64,000 nucleotides of DNA from assembly GCA_032209605.1 (NCBI GenBank), contig JASFXZ010000009.1, forward strand, positions 13,441,553-13,505,552, given 5' to 3'. Source of the DNA: Mactromeris polynyma (taxonomy: Eukaryota > Mollusca > Bivalvia > Venerida > Mactridae). The notes below the pieces were generated by a model. It did not search any database. It saw nothing but the letters and a program-made list of their open reading frames with translations, and was not told the DNA's origin. The translations under genes and the position numbers were made by a program. Positions 35,422 through 47,000 of the stretch are shown here, piece after piece; position 1 is the stretch's first letter, and the number at the start of each line of letters is the position of its first letter.

Positions 35422-37310
35422 AAGTCAATTTAATTCAAATTTCGAAGTTTTACCATAACGTTGTTAATTAATAATCAGTATACGGTTATGAAGCAACTAC
35501 ACATGTATTCATACGTAAACTATACATTTTATTGTTACATGTATATAAAGTATATACTACGTGGTGTTGACCGTGTATGTGCTAATATTCAAATCAATTT
35601 CGCAAAGATCTGTATATTTGTACCAAATGTACTTTGTGAAGTGAATTCCTTCATGTACCACTCAGAATAGGCAAATATCAATAGCGTTCCATCACCTTAT
35701 ATACCGTACATTTCTACATCAATTTTACTTTCAACATTCTGACAAAACTTGACTTCCACCCGACAAATGAAGCTAACAACATTTGTATGAAACCTGGCAT
35801 CACAAATATGATGTCCGTGTATCACTCGGAGACTTTTTGTATGCCGTCAAGATCAGATATTGGTAGACTTGCAAAGAATGTTAATGCGACATAATTAACT
35901 TTAAATCAAAATAACTTGTTATTCATTAGCTTGTATCCGTGATGCAATGGCGGTCACGTTGATGGTCCAAGTTCAGTCCCGATTGAGACTTGTTGTATGT
36001 TATTTTATATCTATTGTATGATGATGCATTGCTTTGTGTATGTGGCGTTCCATGTAAAGATTAATATTTCTTCGATCAATATCCAAGAACATAGCAACAG
36101 CAACGAAGAATACTTTTTTTTCAATATCCCAACTTTATGCTGTGTCCAGGTCTATTGACGGTTTGTAATGAACCTAACTACTAGGGATTTCACGATCTAC
36201 ATGAAGCATACCGCGATATATCGCTATACTCCAGCATTGTATTGTAGTGTGTACCAAATTATATTGCTTCATTAACCTAAGCTATTACTGTAGACATGCT
36301 CTTGCTTGAGCACTTTTATTCAACTCCAATCAGTTTGAATGTGTTGTACAAATAAAACAAGCGTTCGGCTGATTTGACGATTTCATGATTAGATAATTTC
36401 AAATCTTTTCTTAGTAACTTTCTAACATACAGCAGAAAAAAACGTATTGTAAACAACCGGTACCTTCATTTCTCGGTACAATACAGTATGGCTGCATATT
36501 GCAATACACCAATATACAAGTAAACCGCAGCACCACACAGTACATTTCTCCTCTGAGTCTGCTTTTGATTTATTTTAATACTATTTTATTTGCGCTTTAT
36601 GTTATTGCAATGTATACAGTTATACAAACAGAATAAATATTATTACATAAAAAAGCACAAAGGGTTGGGCAGCAAGTTCTTTCAACATCAGTAAATGCCC
36701 TCCCCTAGTAAAGTATGACACAGTTTCTTGATTGACAAATAGCAGAACAAAGACAATGTAAATGAGCTTTTTAATATGATTTATACATTATAACGTAAGA
36801 TGGTTGGAGATAGAAGAATAACAAAAATGGAGAGGAGGAAAAGAAAGTAAGACGCTTTGAGAGGTTTATTGAGACACATTGATTCTTATTTATATGCTGA
36901 TGTTGTCAGCTGCTTGTGTTGAGAGATGGCGTTAAATCAGATCAAAACAAAACTACCGAAGCAACACTTCTAAAACGAACAAAGCGACGAAAATGTAATG
37001 CTATTATATCAGTATACATGTATCTATAAATATATAAACAGAGGGTCTAAATTAACAGAAGTGTTCATGTTTTATTGAAAATATTAAACAAGTCGTTGAA
37101 AATGATGCTGATAATTATATCAATTTAACAGACGTGTTTAAAAATTCAGTAGAATATTACCATACACGCTAGATTCTACAAATCACATACATGTATTCAA
37201 CTTAACATAAGGAGATTCACGTTTGCGGCATCTTCCTCTCGACTTTAATCATTCTTAAGAACTAACTGCTCACATGCGTGTGCCAACTCGAAACATTTTA
37301 TTTGTAGTAG
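35422..37310. other. No supported gene
   Basis: Unassigned AT-rich DNA. A short echo of the TGTGTATGTGGCGTTCC repeat is at about 36035-36055. AGGGATTTCACGAT near 36184 looks like a degenerate transposon end without a partner. Confidence 0.35.
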
Positions 37311-37319
37311 TGTTGACAG

Positions 37320-37526
37320 TAGTGATGGAAAATAATCGAAAAATCTTCGCTAGACATCCGACATCGGCGACAATCGATTATGAACTACAATAATCTATTG
37401 TAATCGGAAGTCATGAGTTTTTTAGACATCTGTTAAGTGTGGATTATTACCGATTCGATGATCGATTATGAGTTCTCAAACCAATCCAATAATCGATTAT
37501 GAAATGTGTCCGATTATCCATCACTA
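37320..37526. mobile_element. hAT-type MITE (TAGTGATGG ends) with 8-bp target duplication
   Basis: 207 bp. The left end TAGTGATGGAAAATAATCG and the complement of the right end TAGTGATGGATAATCGG match. The flanks GTTGACAG (37312-37319) and GTTGTCAG (37527-37534) form an 8-bp duplication with one difference, as expected for hAT. The interior has repeated ATCGATTATGA words. Confidence 0.85.
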
Positions 37527-37672
37527 GTTGTCAGATAAACCGCAAACAGGCGTAAGAACTTTCTGACGTTCTGTAAAATATGGAGGTTCTTGTTCAGCAG
37601 ATATTCAACGTTGTTGTTAGGTGATACACTTCTTGGTGGATGAATACTTTACACCAGTCCGTTATAAATATA

Positions 37673-37853
37673 CAGTCAGACCTCGTTCATTCGAATTCAT
37701 CGGGTCCAAAGTTTAATTTCGAATAATACATGGTTTCGAAAAAACCCATTTTAATTCGACGTGCATTTAAGAAGCTACATCGGGACCTGATACTTATTTC
37801 GAATGATACCGAGTATTCGGATAGAGGGTTGTCGAATAAACGAGGTCAGACGG
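37673..37853 (+). mobile_element. pogo/Tigger-like MITE, copy 3 (full length)
   Basis: 181 bp, from CAGTCAGACCTCGTTCATTC to AACGAGGTCAGACGG, flanked by TA on both sides. The interior contains TTCGAATAATACATGG, ACATCGGGACCTGATACTTA and GGTTGTCGAATAAACGAGGT. It is the most complete member of the family here. Confidence 0.85.
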
Positions 37854-37873
37854 TATTACAGAACACAAATATG

Positions 37874-38017
37874 CCATGCGTTCAGTTACGGCTATCAGTG
37901 GCTAACGTTTTGTGTTGTATCCCTTGACCACCGTAGCACATTGGCTGCACACGGGAACCAAATTGCAAAACGTTTCGAAACGATAGGGCTGATAGCTGTA
38001 ACTGAACGCAGGGATGG
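37874..38017 (+). mobile_element. MITE family A, copy 4
   Basis: CCATGCGTTCAGTTACGGCT to GTAACTGAACGCAGGGATGG, very similar to copy 2 throughout. It begins only 20 bp after the pogo-like MITE ends. Confidence 0.85.
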
Positions 38018-38574
38018 TTTCAATTACAAATATAACACGACACGATTAGATCACTACATACATTACTACACCGTAATGCGTAATTATGTTTGTGCGTGGA
38101 ATTAAAGAATACTTATTTGACAGGGAACAATATTGATTTTTTGAAAATGACAGTGAAAGTGCATTATACTATTTTAAGAATTTGTTTTGCCCTGTTTCAC
38201 GATGATTGTTATCATGACAACAAATATAATATTTTGCAGAAAATCAGACTAAAATGGATTATTGTTTCTAAAACAGATCGACAAAAATAAAAAATAAATG
38301 CCAACTATAACAGTATAAAACTAAATGTATCATTTTTACTATTACTGTATTAATTTGGTTGCTAAGTAACTATTACATGAGAATTATGTATAAATGCCCG
38401 TCCAGCAACGCTAGTGAGGAAATTATCTATTTATCGCAACTAGATAGTTATAGCAAGTTGTTATATATTCTTACTATAACTCATAAACATTAAACCAAAT
38501 TTTGCAAAATTTAGATTTAATAGGCTGAAGTATTCTAAGAATACTCAGTTTTATTGTAAACAAATTGAAAATTG
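38018..38574. other. 3' flank of the Cys-loop receptor gene
   Basis: No gene seen. A minus-strand AATAAA (TTTATT at about 38550) is a possible poly(A) signal of the receptor gene. Confidence 0.35.
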
Positions 38575-38639
38575 TCAAGAACAGTCACGGTAATGTAGTA
38601 ATTTATCCAAAGGTTGAGATGGAGGAAAATTCCAGGCGA

Positions 38640-38815
38640 ACACGCTCCCACACAGCGGTTTGATTTCACTACCGGTACATACAGGTATCGGAATAACCTC
38701 ACCAAATGCCTTATGTTTTATGGATTGTTGTTTTTCCGGAGGTCTGTATGGGAAGGCACTCTCCTGTGTAAGTGGCGTTCCCTGTAGCAACTTATGTTCT
38801 CTCTTTTACCAAGGA
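38640..38815 (+). repeat. Dispersed repeat family D (GTTCCCTGTAGCAACTTA), copy 1
   Basis: TTATGTTTTATGGATTGTTG, then CCGGAGGTCTGTATGGGAAG, GTAAGTGGCGTTCCCTGTAG and CAACTTATGTTCTCTCTTTT. The same ordered blocks appear at 45065-45245, 45955-46160, 55440-55520, 61845-61905 and others. It ends about 50 bp from the receptor stop codon, so it may lie in the 3' UTR. Confidence 0.7.
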
Positions 38816-38864
38816 ATTTCATTTTCCTAAATATTCGATCAATGTAGGATACATACAACTATAA

Positions 38865-40133
38865 TTACAAGCCAACGTTCGTGTACAATCGTGAGAAGGT
38901 TAGCAAAGTATATATAACATATACAGCAAACAAAGTACACAAGCAGTATTTGTCAAATGTTTTACCGACAATTTTCCACGTTATCTCATTTGTATCTGAC
39001 ACCACAACGCCTTCTCGTTCGAATTCCACCTTGTCGGGATCATCTTTTTCATTTTCGTTACCATTATCTTTCGTCGGGGATATCGTTTTTTTCCGGCATT
39101 TTATTCTCCAAAACATTAACCATTTTGCAATTTTCAAAACCTTTGGGGGTACTTCGCCATCTCTGTCATGAATTCGGAGTGAAATTATACACAGGAATAA
39201 AATAGAAGAGCTGTATGTTAACAGGAATAGTATGTAGTAATATATGTAAGCCAATGGTGAAGAACTTTCTGGAACATTGGAGTTAACCATTTCCATAAAT
39301 ACAATAAATGACAAAAACGCCGTTATTGCAACTGATGTTCTTTCTCCTGATGACGCTGGCATTACAAACACCAAATTGTTGATACATCCAAGGAAAACAA
39401 TTGGACATATGATGTAAACAACAAAAAAATCACTTCTTCTGCGCAATGTAAGTTGAACATTTACAATGTCAAAGGGAGACGGTATATCTGTTGCGTTAGA
39501 TACAGAGCCAGATTGAAGATCCCACTGACTGTTTGCAGTCGATAAGGAGAGATCCAAATCTGTATCAGATATGACAAACCTCATTTCATCCTTGGTATAC
39601 ATCCAAGTTGACAAACTAAGAGGACATGTTTGCGTATCAAACGGGAAATATGTGACATCGACTGAGCAAATGACCTTTAGCACACTCAGTGGTGACCAAA
39701 TAACAGTACCATTAGAGAGTATTCGAACCAAATTTGACATATTTCCAATAACTTGAATTCTTTCAAATGATTGTATTAGGTATAACTTTGGGTACCATAC
39801 GACATCCGCTGGAATAAGCAATGACGTCTTCCCGCCATATTCGGACGGTGTCCATGTAAGTCGTTCATCTACCCACTGTAGGTGGAACACGAAAGTAATG
39901 TCAATTTCCCCGTTTATCTCATCAAATTTACTGACACCAATCACTCCGACCTTTACTTCAACTACTATGGGATCATCAAGATCCAGCACCGGAAACATGT
40001 AGAGATTGTAGTTGGTAAATAACATGTTATATAAACTTTCTGCCTGTGTGATGTTCGTACAGTCACCGGATTGGAAGACAATACTTAAAATGAAGAAGCC
40101 TGTCGCTAGGACATTCATAGTTTTATTGGGCAT
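38865..40133 (-). CDS. Cys-loop ligand-gated ion channel, nicotinic acetylcholine receptor-like subunit
   Basis: The coding part is one exon of 422 aa. The start at 40133 (MPNKTMNVLATGFFILSIVF) gives a signal peptide ending near residue 24. A longer in-frame start at 40181 would run through a probable splice acceptor (CTGTTGCAG before 40156), so it is rejected. Seen: WVDERLTWTPSEYGG in the ligand domain, the Cys loop C156-x13-C170 with YFPFDTQTC, loop B Trp at 177, TM1 about 236-258, TM2 265-284 after GER (Glu264 at the -1' position, usual for cation channels), TM3 294-318, an acidic and lysine-rich intracellular loop, and TM4 near the C-terminus. Loop C lacks the adjacent cysteine pair of alpha subunits. 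Known family: pentameric plasma-membrane channels gated by acetylcholine or other small ligands. Molluscs have expanded this family. The ligand is unknown. Confidence 0.9.
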   Translation of the reverse strand: MPNKTMNVLATGFFILSIVFQSGDCTNITQAESLYNMLFTNYNLYMFPVLDLDDPIVVEVKVGVIGVSKFDEINGEIDITFVFHLQWVDERLTWTPSEYGGKTSLLIPADVVWYPKLYLIQSFERIQVIGNMSNLVRILSNGTVIWSPLSVLKVICSVDVTYFPFDTQTCPLSLSTWMYTKDEMRFVISDTDLDLSLSTANSQWDLQSGSVSNATDIPSPFDIVNVQLTLRRRSDFFVVYIICPIVFLGCINNLVFVMPASSGERTSVAITAFLSFIVFMEMVNSNVPESSSPLAYIYYYILFLLTYSSSILFLCIISLRIHDRDGEVPPKVLKIAKWLMFWRIKCRKKTISPTKDNGNENEKDDPDKVEFEREGVVVSDTNEITWKIVGKTFDKYCLCTLFAVYVIYTLLTFSRLYTNVGL

Positions 40134-40155
40134 TTTGCTTATAACTTCAGGATCT

Positions 40156-40700
40156 CTGCAACAGAACAAAGAAAAACACACGATGAATTAGATATAACTG
40201 TAAAAGGGGATATACATTTTTGAGCAATTAACTACGTCTAAAGATTAGGAATTTCAACATACTGTAAATATACAAAATGATGTATATATGTATATCTTTG
40301 TGTATGGGCCGGATACCTGTTTATGCAAATAAACTATTGACTTGTATTATATTGTTAAAGAAGATTCACAAAACCGATTAACAATAAATCTGCTTTCAAA
40401 AGCAACATTAACGTAAGAAATTGACATGTTGATTTATTTTTTAAAAAAGAGACTAGAATTGTATAAAGGCTAATATTATTTGGTCATTCTATTAAGCAAG
40501 CATTTACTTGAAAATCATGTCAATGTGTTGAGATGATTTCTATATTTTCTAATATAATGAATTATAAAATCCGAAATAATGTATGAAATAATGCAATATG
40601 CTGAACAAGGTACTTACTTGACAAATATAATGCACGAACTGGGTATAATTTCCTAGCACTCTGTCTACTCTGTCAAATCTCGGCACAAATTTCATCTAAC
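40156..40700 (-). other. 5' UTR region with probable intron upstream of the receptor gene
   Basis: On the minus strand a donor (CAA|GTAAGTA at 40618-40612) and an acceptor (GTTGCAG ending at about 40157) could join an upstream noncoding exon to the coding exon. This arrangement is inferred from the splice words alone. Confidence 0.4.
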
Positions 40701-41172
40701 AGAATCCTTTACTAATGTCGTTCACATTTATATTTCAAGTCATACATGAATCAAGAGATATAAAAGGTTGTTGTTGTAGCAGAACCAAGCAATACGTGAT
40801 GGTAATTCACTTCGTAATATTAAATTGTATGGCACTCTTTTGAAACCGTATCATTAACGACGAATTCAAATATTTAATTATTACCAATCCAATTATACCT
40901 GTGTAAACAAGTGAGATCTAATCAATAGTAATTATTATATTTCCAATTAACAGGACCATTACTGTCCCAAACCTGGTGGCAAATCGTTATATATTTATCC
41001 GGTGTTTGAATACACTTCTGCAAACCTTCCATCAATTAATTATAACTTGTCATTAGTGGGCATTTAAATATGGTTCAACATTACTAAAGAGATACTTGGA
41101 CTATTAAATAGATTTAAGTGATTCGTAACAGAAATATAATGCAAAGTAATTGATCTTCCATCTGCCGACAAT

Positions 41173-43283
41173 GTACACAGCATTCCTAGCAATAATAAAT
41201 TGCTCATTGTGGTACACAGCATTCCTAGCAATAATAAATTGCGCATTGTGGTACACAGCATTCCTAGCAATAATAAATTGCTCATTGTGGTACACAGCAT
41301 TCCTAGCAATAATAAATTGCTCATTGTGGTACACAGCATTCCTAGCAATAATAAATTGCGCATTGTGGTACACAGCATTCCTAGCAATAATAAATTGCTC
41401 ATTGTGGTACACAGCATTCCTAGCAATAATAAATTGCTCATTGTGGTACACAGCATTCCTAGCAATAATAAATTGCGCATTGTGGTACACCGCTTTCCTA
41501 GCAATAATAAATTGCTCATTGTGGTACACAGCATTCCTAGCAATAATAAATTGCTCATTGTGGAACTCAGCATTCCTAGCAATAATAAATTGCTCATTGT
41601 GGTACACAGCATTCCTAGCAATAATAAATTGCTCATTGTGGTACACAGCATTCCTAGCAATAATAAATTGCACATTGTGGTACACAGCATTCCTAGCAAT
41701 AATAAATTGCTCATTGTGGTACACAGCATTCCTAGCAATAATAAATTGGGCATTGTGGTACACAGCATTCCTAGCAATAATAAATTGCTCATTGTGGTAC
41801 ACAGCATTCCTAGCAATAATAAATTGCGCATTGTGGTACACAGCATTCCTAGCAATAATAAATTGCTCATTGTGGAACTCAGCATTCCTAGCAATAATAA
41901 ATTGCGCATTGTGGTACACAGCATTCCTAGCAATAATGCAAATACACATTGTGGTACACCGCTTTCCTAGCAATAATAAATTGCTCATTGTGGAACTCAG
42001 CATTCCTAGCAATAATAAATTGCGCATTGTGGTACACAGCATTCCTAGCAATAATGCAAATACACATTGTGGTACACCGCTTTCCTAGCAATAATAAATT
42101 GCGCATTGTGGTACACAGCATTCCTAGCAATAATGCAAATACACATTGTGGTACACCGCTTTCCTAGCAATAATAAATTGCTCATTGTGGTACACAGCAT
42201 TCCTAGCAATAATAAATTGGGCATTGTGGTACACAGCATTCCTAGCAATAATAAATTGCTCATTGTGGTACACAGCATTCCTAGCAATAATAAATTGCGC
42301 ATTGTGGTACACAGCATTCCTAGCAATAATAAATTGCTCATTGTGGAACTCAGCATTCCTAGCAATAATAAATTGCGCATTGTGGTACACAGCATTCCTA
42401 GCAATAATGCAAATACACATTGTGGTACACCGCTTTCCTAGCAATAATAAATTGCTCATTGTGGTACACAGCATTCCTAGCAATAATAAATTGCACATTG
42501 TGGTACACAGCATTCCTAGCAATAATAAATTGCGCATTGTGGTACACAGCATTCCTAGCAATAATAAATTGCGCATTGTGGTACACAGCATTCCTAGCAA
42601 TAATAAATTGCTCATTGTGGAACTCAGCATTCCTAGCAATAATAAATTGCTCATTGTGGAACTCAGCATTCCTAGCAATAATAAATTGCGCATTGTGGTA
42701 CACCGCTTTCCTAGCAATAATAAATTGCACATTGTGGTACACAGCATTCCTAGCAATAATAAATTGCGCATTGTGGTACACCGCTTTCCTAGCAATAATA
42801 AATTGCACATTGTGGTACACAGCATTCCTAGCAATAATAAATTGCGCATTGTGGTACACCGCTTTCCTAGCAATAATAAATTGCACATTGTGGTACACAG
42901 CATTCCTAGCAATAATAAATTGCACATTGTGGTACACAGCATTCCTAGCAATAATAAATTGCGCATTGTGGTACACAGCATTCCTAGCAATAATAAATTG
43001 CTCATTGTGGAACTCAGCATTCCTAGCAATAATAAATTGCGCATTGTGGTACACCGCTTTCCTAGCAATAATACAAATACACATTGTGGTACACCGCTTT
43101 CCTAGCAATAATAAATTGCGCATTGTGGTACACCGCTTTCCTAGCAATAATAAATTGCGCATTGTGGTACACCGCTTTCCTAGCAATAATACAAATACAC
43201 ATTGTGGTACACCGCTTTCCTAGCAATAATAAATTGCGCATTGTGGTACACCGCTTTCCTAGCAATAATAAATTGCGCATTGT
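41173..43283. repeat. 39-bp satellite-like array, about 54 copies
   Basis: Unit GTACACAGCATTCCTAGCAA followed by TAATAAATTGCTCATTGTG, 39 bp. Variants are CTCATT/CGCATT/CACATT/GGCATT, ACACAGCATT/ACACCGCTTT/AACTCAGCATT, and hybrid 40-bp units with TAATGCAAATACACATTGTG. Each unit contains GCAAT-AATAA-ATTGC, a small hairpin. Multi-unit blocks recur, for example a 78-bp dimer repeated about three times at 42690-42910. Because 39 is divisible by three, long frames (up to 319 codons) are open on both strands with a 13-residue period. They are not genes. Confidence 0.95.
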
Positions 43284-44163
43284 TGTACTTAACATCCCTA
43301 GCGACAATACAAATACACAGTGTGGTACTCAACATCCCTAGCGACAATACAAATACACAGTGTGGTACTCAACATTCCTAGCAACAATACAAATACACAG
43401 TGCGGTACTTAACATTCCTAGCAACAATACAAATACACAGTGTGGTTCTCAACATTCCTAGCAACAATACAAATACACATTGTGGTACTTAACATTCCTA
43501 GCAACAATACAAAAACACAGTGTGGTACTTAACATTCCTAGCAACAATATAAATACACAGTGTGGTACTTAACATTCCTAGCAACAATACAAATACACAG
43601 TGTGGTACTCAACATTCCTAGCAACAATACAAATACACATTGTGGTACTTAACATTCCTAGCAACAATATAAATACACAGTGTGGTACTTAACATTCCTA
43701 GCAACAATACAAATACACAGTGTGGTACTCAACATTCCTAGCAACAATACAAATACACAGTGCGGTACTCAACATTCCTAGCAACAATACAAATACTCAG
43801 TGTGGTACTCAACATTCCTAGCAACAATACAAATACACATTGTGGTACTTAACATTCCTAGCAACAATACAAAAACACAGTGTGGTACTCAACATTCCTA
43901 GCAACAATACAAATACACATTGTGGTACTTAACATTCCTAGCAACAATATAAATACACAGTGTGGTACTTAACATTCCTAGCAACAATACAAATACACAG
44001 TGTGGTACTCAACATTCCTAGCAACAATACAAATACACAGTGCGGTACTCAACATTCCTAGCAACAATACAATTACACAGTGTTGTACTCAACATTCCTA
44101 GCAACGATACAAATACACAGTGTGGTACTCAACATCCCTAGCGACAACAAAAAATACACAGTG
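43284..44163. repeat. 40-bp array related to the 39-bp satellite, about 22 copies
   Basis: Unit GTACTCAACATTCCTAGCAA followed by CAATACAAATACACAGTGTG, exactly 40 bp. It shares the CATTCCTAGCAA core with the neighbouring 39-bp unit, and the 40-bp hybrids inside the first array link the two. A run of variants at 43621 is repeated 280 bp later at 43901, a seven-unit higher-order repeat. A poly-C run follows at about 44176. Confidence 0.95.
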
Positions 44164-44392
44164 TGAAGACGAGACGCCCCCCCCCCCCCTGCTAACTAAG
44201 GGAGATAACCGGTCTAAAATTATTTCGACTGTTTTGTCAGATTACTCTCCCATGGATTAAACAAATCAAAATGCAGGTTTGATTTTGGTCTGTTATTCAA
44301 TTGAATAAAAAAACAATAACATACTCTTTATCGACCCAGATTATTATAAAATCATCGCATCCTATACATGTTAAATGTACTGTGTATAAGTG

Positions 44393-44475
44393 AAATTATG
44401 TTTGTCTCGTTCCCACGACTTAGTATGTCGTGGGAACGAGATAGTAGTCGTGACCACGAGGTAAACATAATTTAA
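44393..44475. mobile_element. Short MITE with perfect internal hairpin
   Basis: The outer ends AAATTATGTTT and AAACATAATTT form an inverted pair. Inside, TCTCGTTCCCACGAC, a 7-base loop and its exact complement GTCGTGGGAACGAGA form a 15-bp stem. No coding capacity. Confidence 0.65.
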
Positions 44476-44479
44476 CACA

Positions 44480-45040
44480 TGTCACCTCTATGCCACTGTA
44501 TAAATGCTTATAAGATGGTAAAACATGATGAGACTTGTCTAGATATTTTTAATTCTTGGCACGTTTCGCTTGAAATGTCTACTTTTCCTTGGTAATGGGG
44601 AAAAATTACTTTCTCATAGATCATACGAACCAAGGACTTCATGTATGCTTCTTTACGTACATACATACAGACTGGTGTCTTTTTCCTGAAATAGCTTGAT
44701 CCTTCCTTTTAATCTGCGATATAGAAAAACGATAAGAAAAAATAAGAAATCACATATTTAACGTTCCGCTGCTTGTAAAAATGTGATCTATTTTAACATG
44801 ATCGTTATGATCTAGCTCGTGTTAGCGTTCCAACATGAGGTTACCGAGAGTATAAACGAATAAAGATAAAACGAGTATTTGTTACTCAAACATAATTTTT
44901 TAAGTAAGATATATTTTCAAGAATTAAGTAAGGATATATATATAAATCCGTGCTTCGACCTGTACTCCCCTCTTTCGGCCTAGTGATGCCAGCTGTCTTG
45001 GCTTGTCTTGTCATGTATTCCATCCATTAAATCCCCCTCC
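44480..45040. other. No feature recognised
   Basis: Unassigned sequence without genes or clear repeats. Confidence 0.4.
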
Positions 45041-45245
45041 TGTTTGTCCTCTTTGATTCTCCTTAGTTGTCTTTTATGGTCGGTCAGGCCATTCCTTGCG
45101 TCCCTGTTCCCTTTTGTAATTACCCTTGCGCCTCCTCCAATACCTTAATATGTTTTATGGATTGTTGTTTTCCCGAAGGACTATGTGTGGAGACACTGTC
45201 TTATGTATGTGGCGTTCCCTGTAGCAACTTATTCTCTCTTTTGTT
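45041..45245 (+). repeat. Dispersed repeat family D, copy 2 (long)
   Basis: This contains the left part, TTGTCTTTTATGGTCGGTCA, GGCCATTCCTTGCGTCCCTG and TTCCCTT. It also has the right part, TTTATGGATTGTTGTTTTCC and GTGGCGTTCCCTGTAGCAAC. It gives the fullest view of the unit at about 200 bp. Confidence 0.7.
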
Positions 45246-45954
45246 CCAAACTCCATTTGTAGTGGTAATGGAAAGTCTAGCTGATTAACCTCGACTATAC
45301 ACTAGAATATATGTTCTTCATCTAGACAATTAAGTTACTGCACAGCTGAAAATGTATTTTAAATTACTGTGGAGAAATAATGAAACGATGATTTAGAACT
45401 AGCAAATTGTCTGCCACACGATGTGTGAGAGTGAGTTGCTGTTTTTGAATAGCAAATTCATATTTATAATATCAATATATAATTATAAGTTCTCAAAATG
45501 ACCGTTAGAAATCATGAATAAAAACTCAGCACAGCTTTAAATAAAGGATAAACTCATCATCTTCGACTCATTTCAAGAAATAAATTGTATTCAATATAAA
45601 ATAAATGTACAAGGACATGATTAATATAAAGTGACTATGTCCTTTCAAATTACCGAAATTTTCCACACTTAAAAGGTCTATTTTCATTAAATTAATTTTG
45701 TAAACGTGGAAAAGAGATGCTCTGTTTAATTGTCCGATACGTTTTGAAAGATACTTACTGGATATTGATGTAGCTGTATCGTAGATTAGCGACTCTCGTT
45801 ACTTGTTTTGTAAATTCTAAACCAAACTGTGTTCAATAGGTGCGGTTATCACAAGTTGATCTTCTCTTGCTCCCGTCTATAATCTGCGCGGGAATGATTT
45901 TAACTACAAGAATAGTTCTGTGTAAATATTTTGTATTGTAGATAATGTGTTTCC

Positions 45955-46160
45955 GCCCTGGTTGTCCTCCTTAAGTGTTATTAGTTGTCATTTATGGTAG
46001 ACCAAGCCAGTCCTTGCGTCCCTGTTTTCATGCGTGTTTATCTTTACACCTCCTCAAAGCCTCACGTTGTGTAGTCTGTTATCCCGGGGGCCTGCGTTGA
46101 AAGGCATTGTTCTAGGTGTGTCGCGTTCCCTGTAGCAACTTATTCATCCTTTTCCTAGAC
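45955..46160 (+). repeat. Dispersed repeat family D, copy 3
   Basis: GTTGTCCTCCTTAAG, TTGTCATTTATGGTAGACCA, CCAGTCCTTGCGTCCCTGTT, then TGTCGCGTTCCCTGTAGCAA. Same block order as copy 2 with more changes. Confidence 0.65.
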
Positions 46161-46935
46161 GATATATTTGATAGATACCTTTTTACATCACCTGGGTATA
46201 CTCTGCTTAAGTGTTTCTCTTTTGTCTGATCAATGATGCCCATTGTTTGATTAATGTATTTAGAGCAATAGGCATATTACTAAATCAGCGGTGTTGTATC
46301 AGTTTCACAATGATAATGACAAGCATTTTTTTTGTGATATGATTGTTTTGTCCACTAAGTAGTGGTATTGTACTTGCAATTGAATATTGTGTATTAGGTA
46401 TATTGTAAAACCATGTATGTAAAAACAATGATGAGATATGTAAATAAAGATTACCACTAGTATTGAAAACTGTATACAATCAAGTAATTTACAATATCAA
46501 TACAATAATAATTACCTTAGGTAACATTTTAAACGATTCATTGACTGAGTAGTACTGCAACCGTTGACAAATCGAAGTATGTTTGTAAATATTACATAAT
46601 CCTGGGCGGACTTATAATATACAATGTATAGTAAAGTGTTTTCAACACTCCCTCCTTTCATAAGTTTCTTGTTTTACCCCACCACATTATTTATTTCATT
46701 TAGTAACTTAGCGTCATTGTATGGAAGTCTTATTTTGTGAATATGACCTTCCACGTTCAATTCTCGCACTTCTAAAAAGCACGTGTGAGAAAGGAAAACA
46801 ACCGCAACATCTCGGCAATTTCCGTTCAGTTCGGAAATTGACCTCGAAGGTACGTGTATGAATCTCGGTACTTGGGGCGGATCTCCTACACTGTGAACAC
46901 ATAAGACATCTGATAAAGGGAACTTCAATTCAACA
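46161..46935. other. No confident gene; one 102-codon minus frame
   Basis: A minus-strand frame at 46674-46982 overlaps a tRNA-like SINE head at its 5' end, so I treat it as noncoding. The rest is unassigned. Confidence 0.35.
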
Positions 46936-47000
46936 TTATTCAACTGCTGTAGTGTAATGGCTAGGGCACATACCTTCAACACTTCTCTTCAATCCTGGAA
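46936..47000 (+). mobile_element. tRNA-like SINE head, possible
   Basis: GTAGTGTAATGGCTAGGGCA resembles a tRNA A box, and CTCTTCAATCC about 30 bases on resembles a worn B box. The body, if any, is not recognisable. Confidence 0.4.

Noticed and set aside
40134..40181. Longer N-terminus of the Cys-loop receptor starting at 40181
   Set aside because: It would be translated across a probable splice acceptor and would place 16 residues in front of a good signal peptide.
41150..43341. Very long open frames (up to 319 codons) on both strands
   Set aside because: They arise from a stop-free 39-bp unit divisible by three. All repeat the same 13 residues in every frame, with no start context or splice support.
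46674..46982. 102-codon minus-strand frame that looks compositionally protein-like
   Set aside because: Its start falls in a tRNA-like SINE head, and I could not attach it to any family or exon chain.
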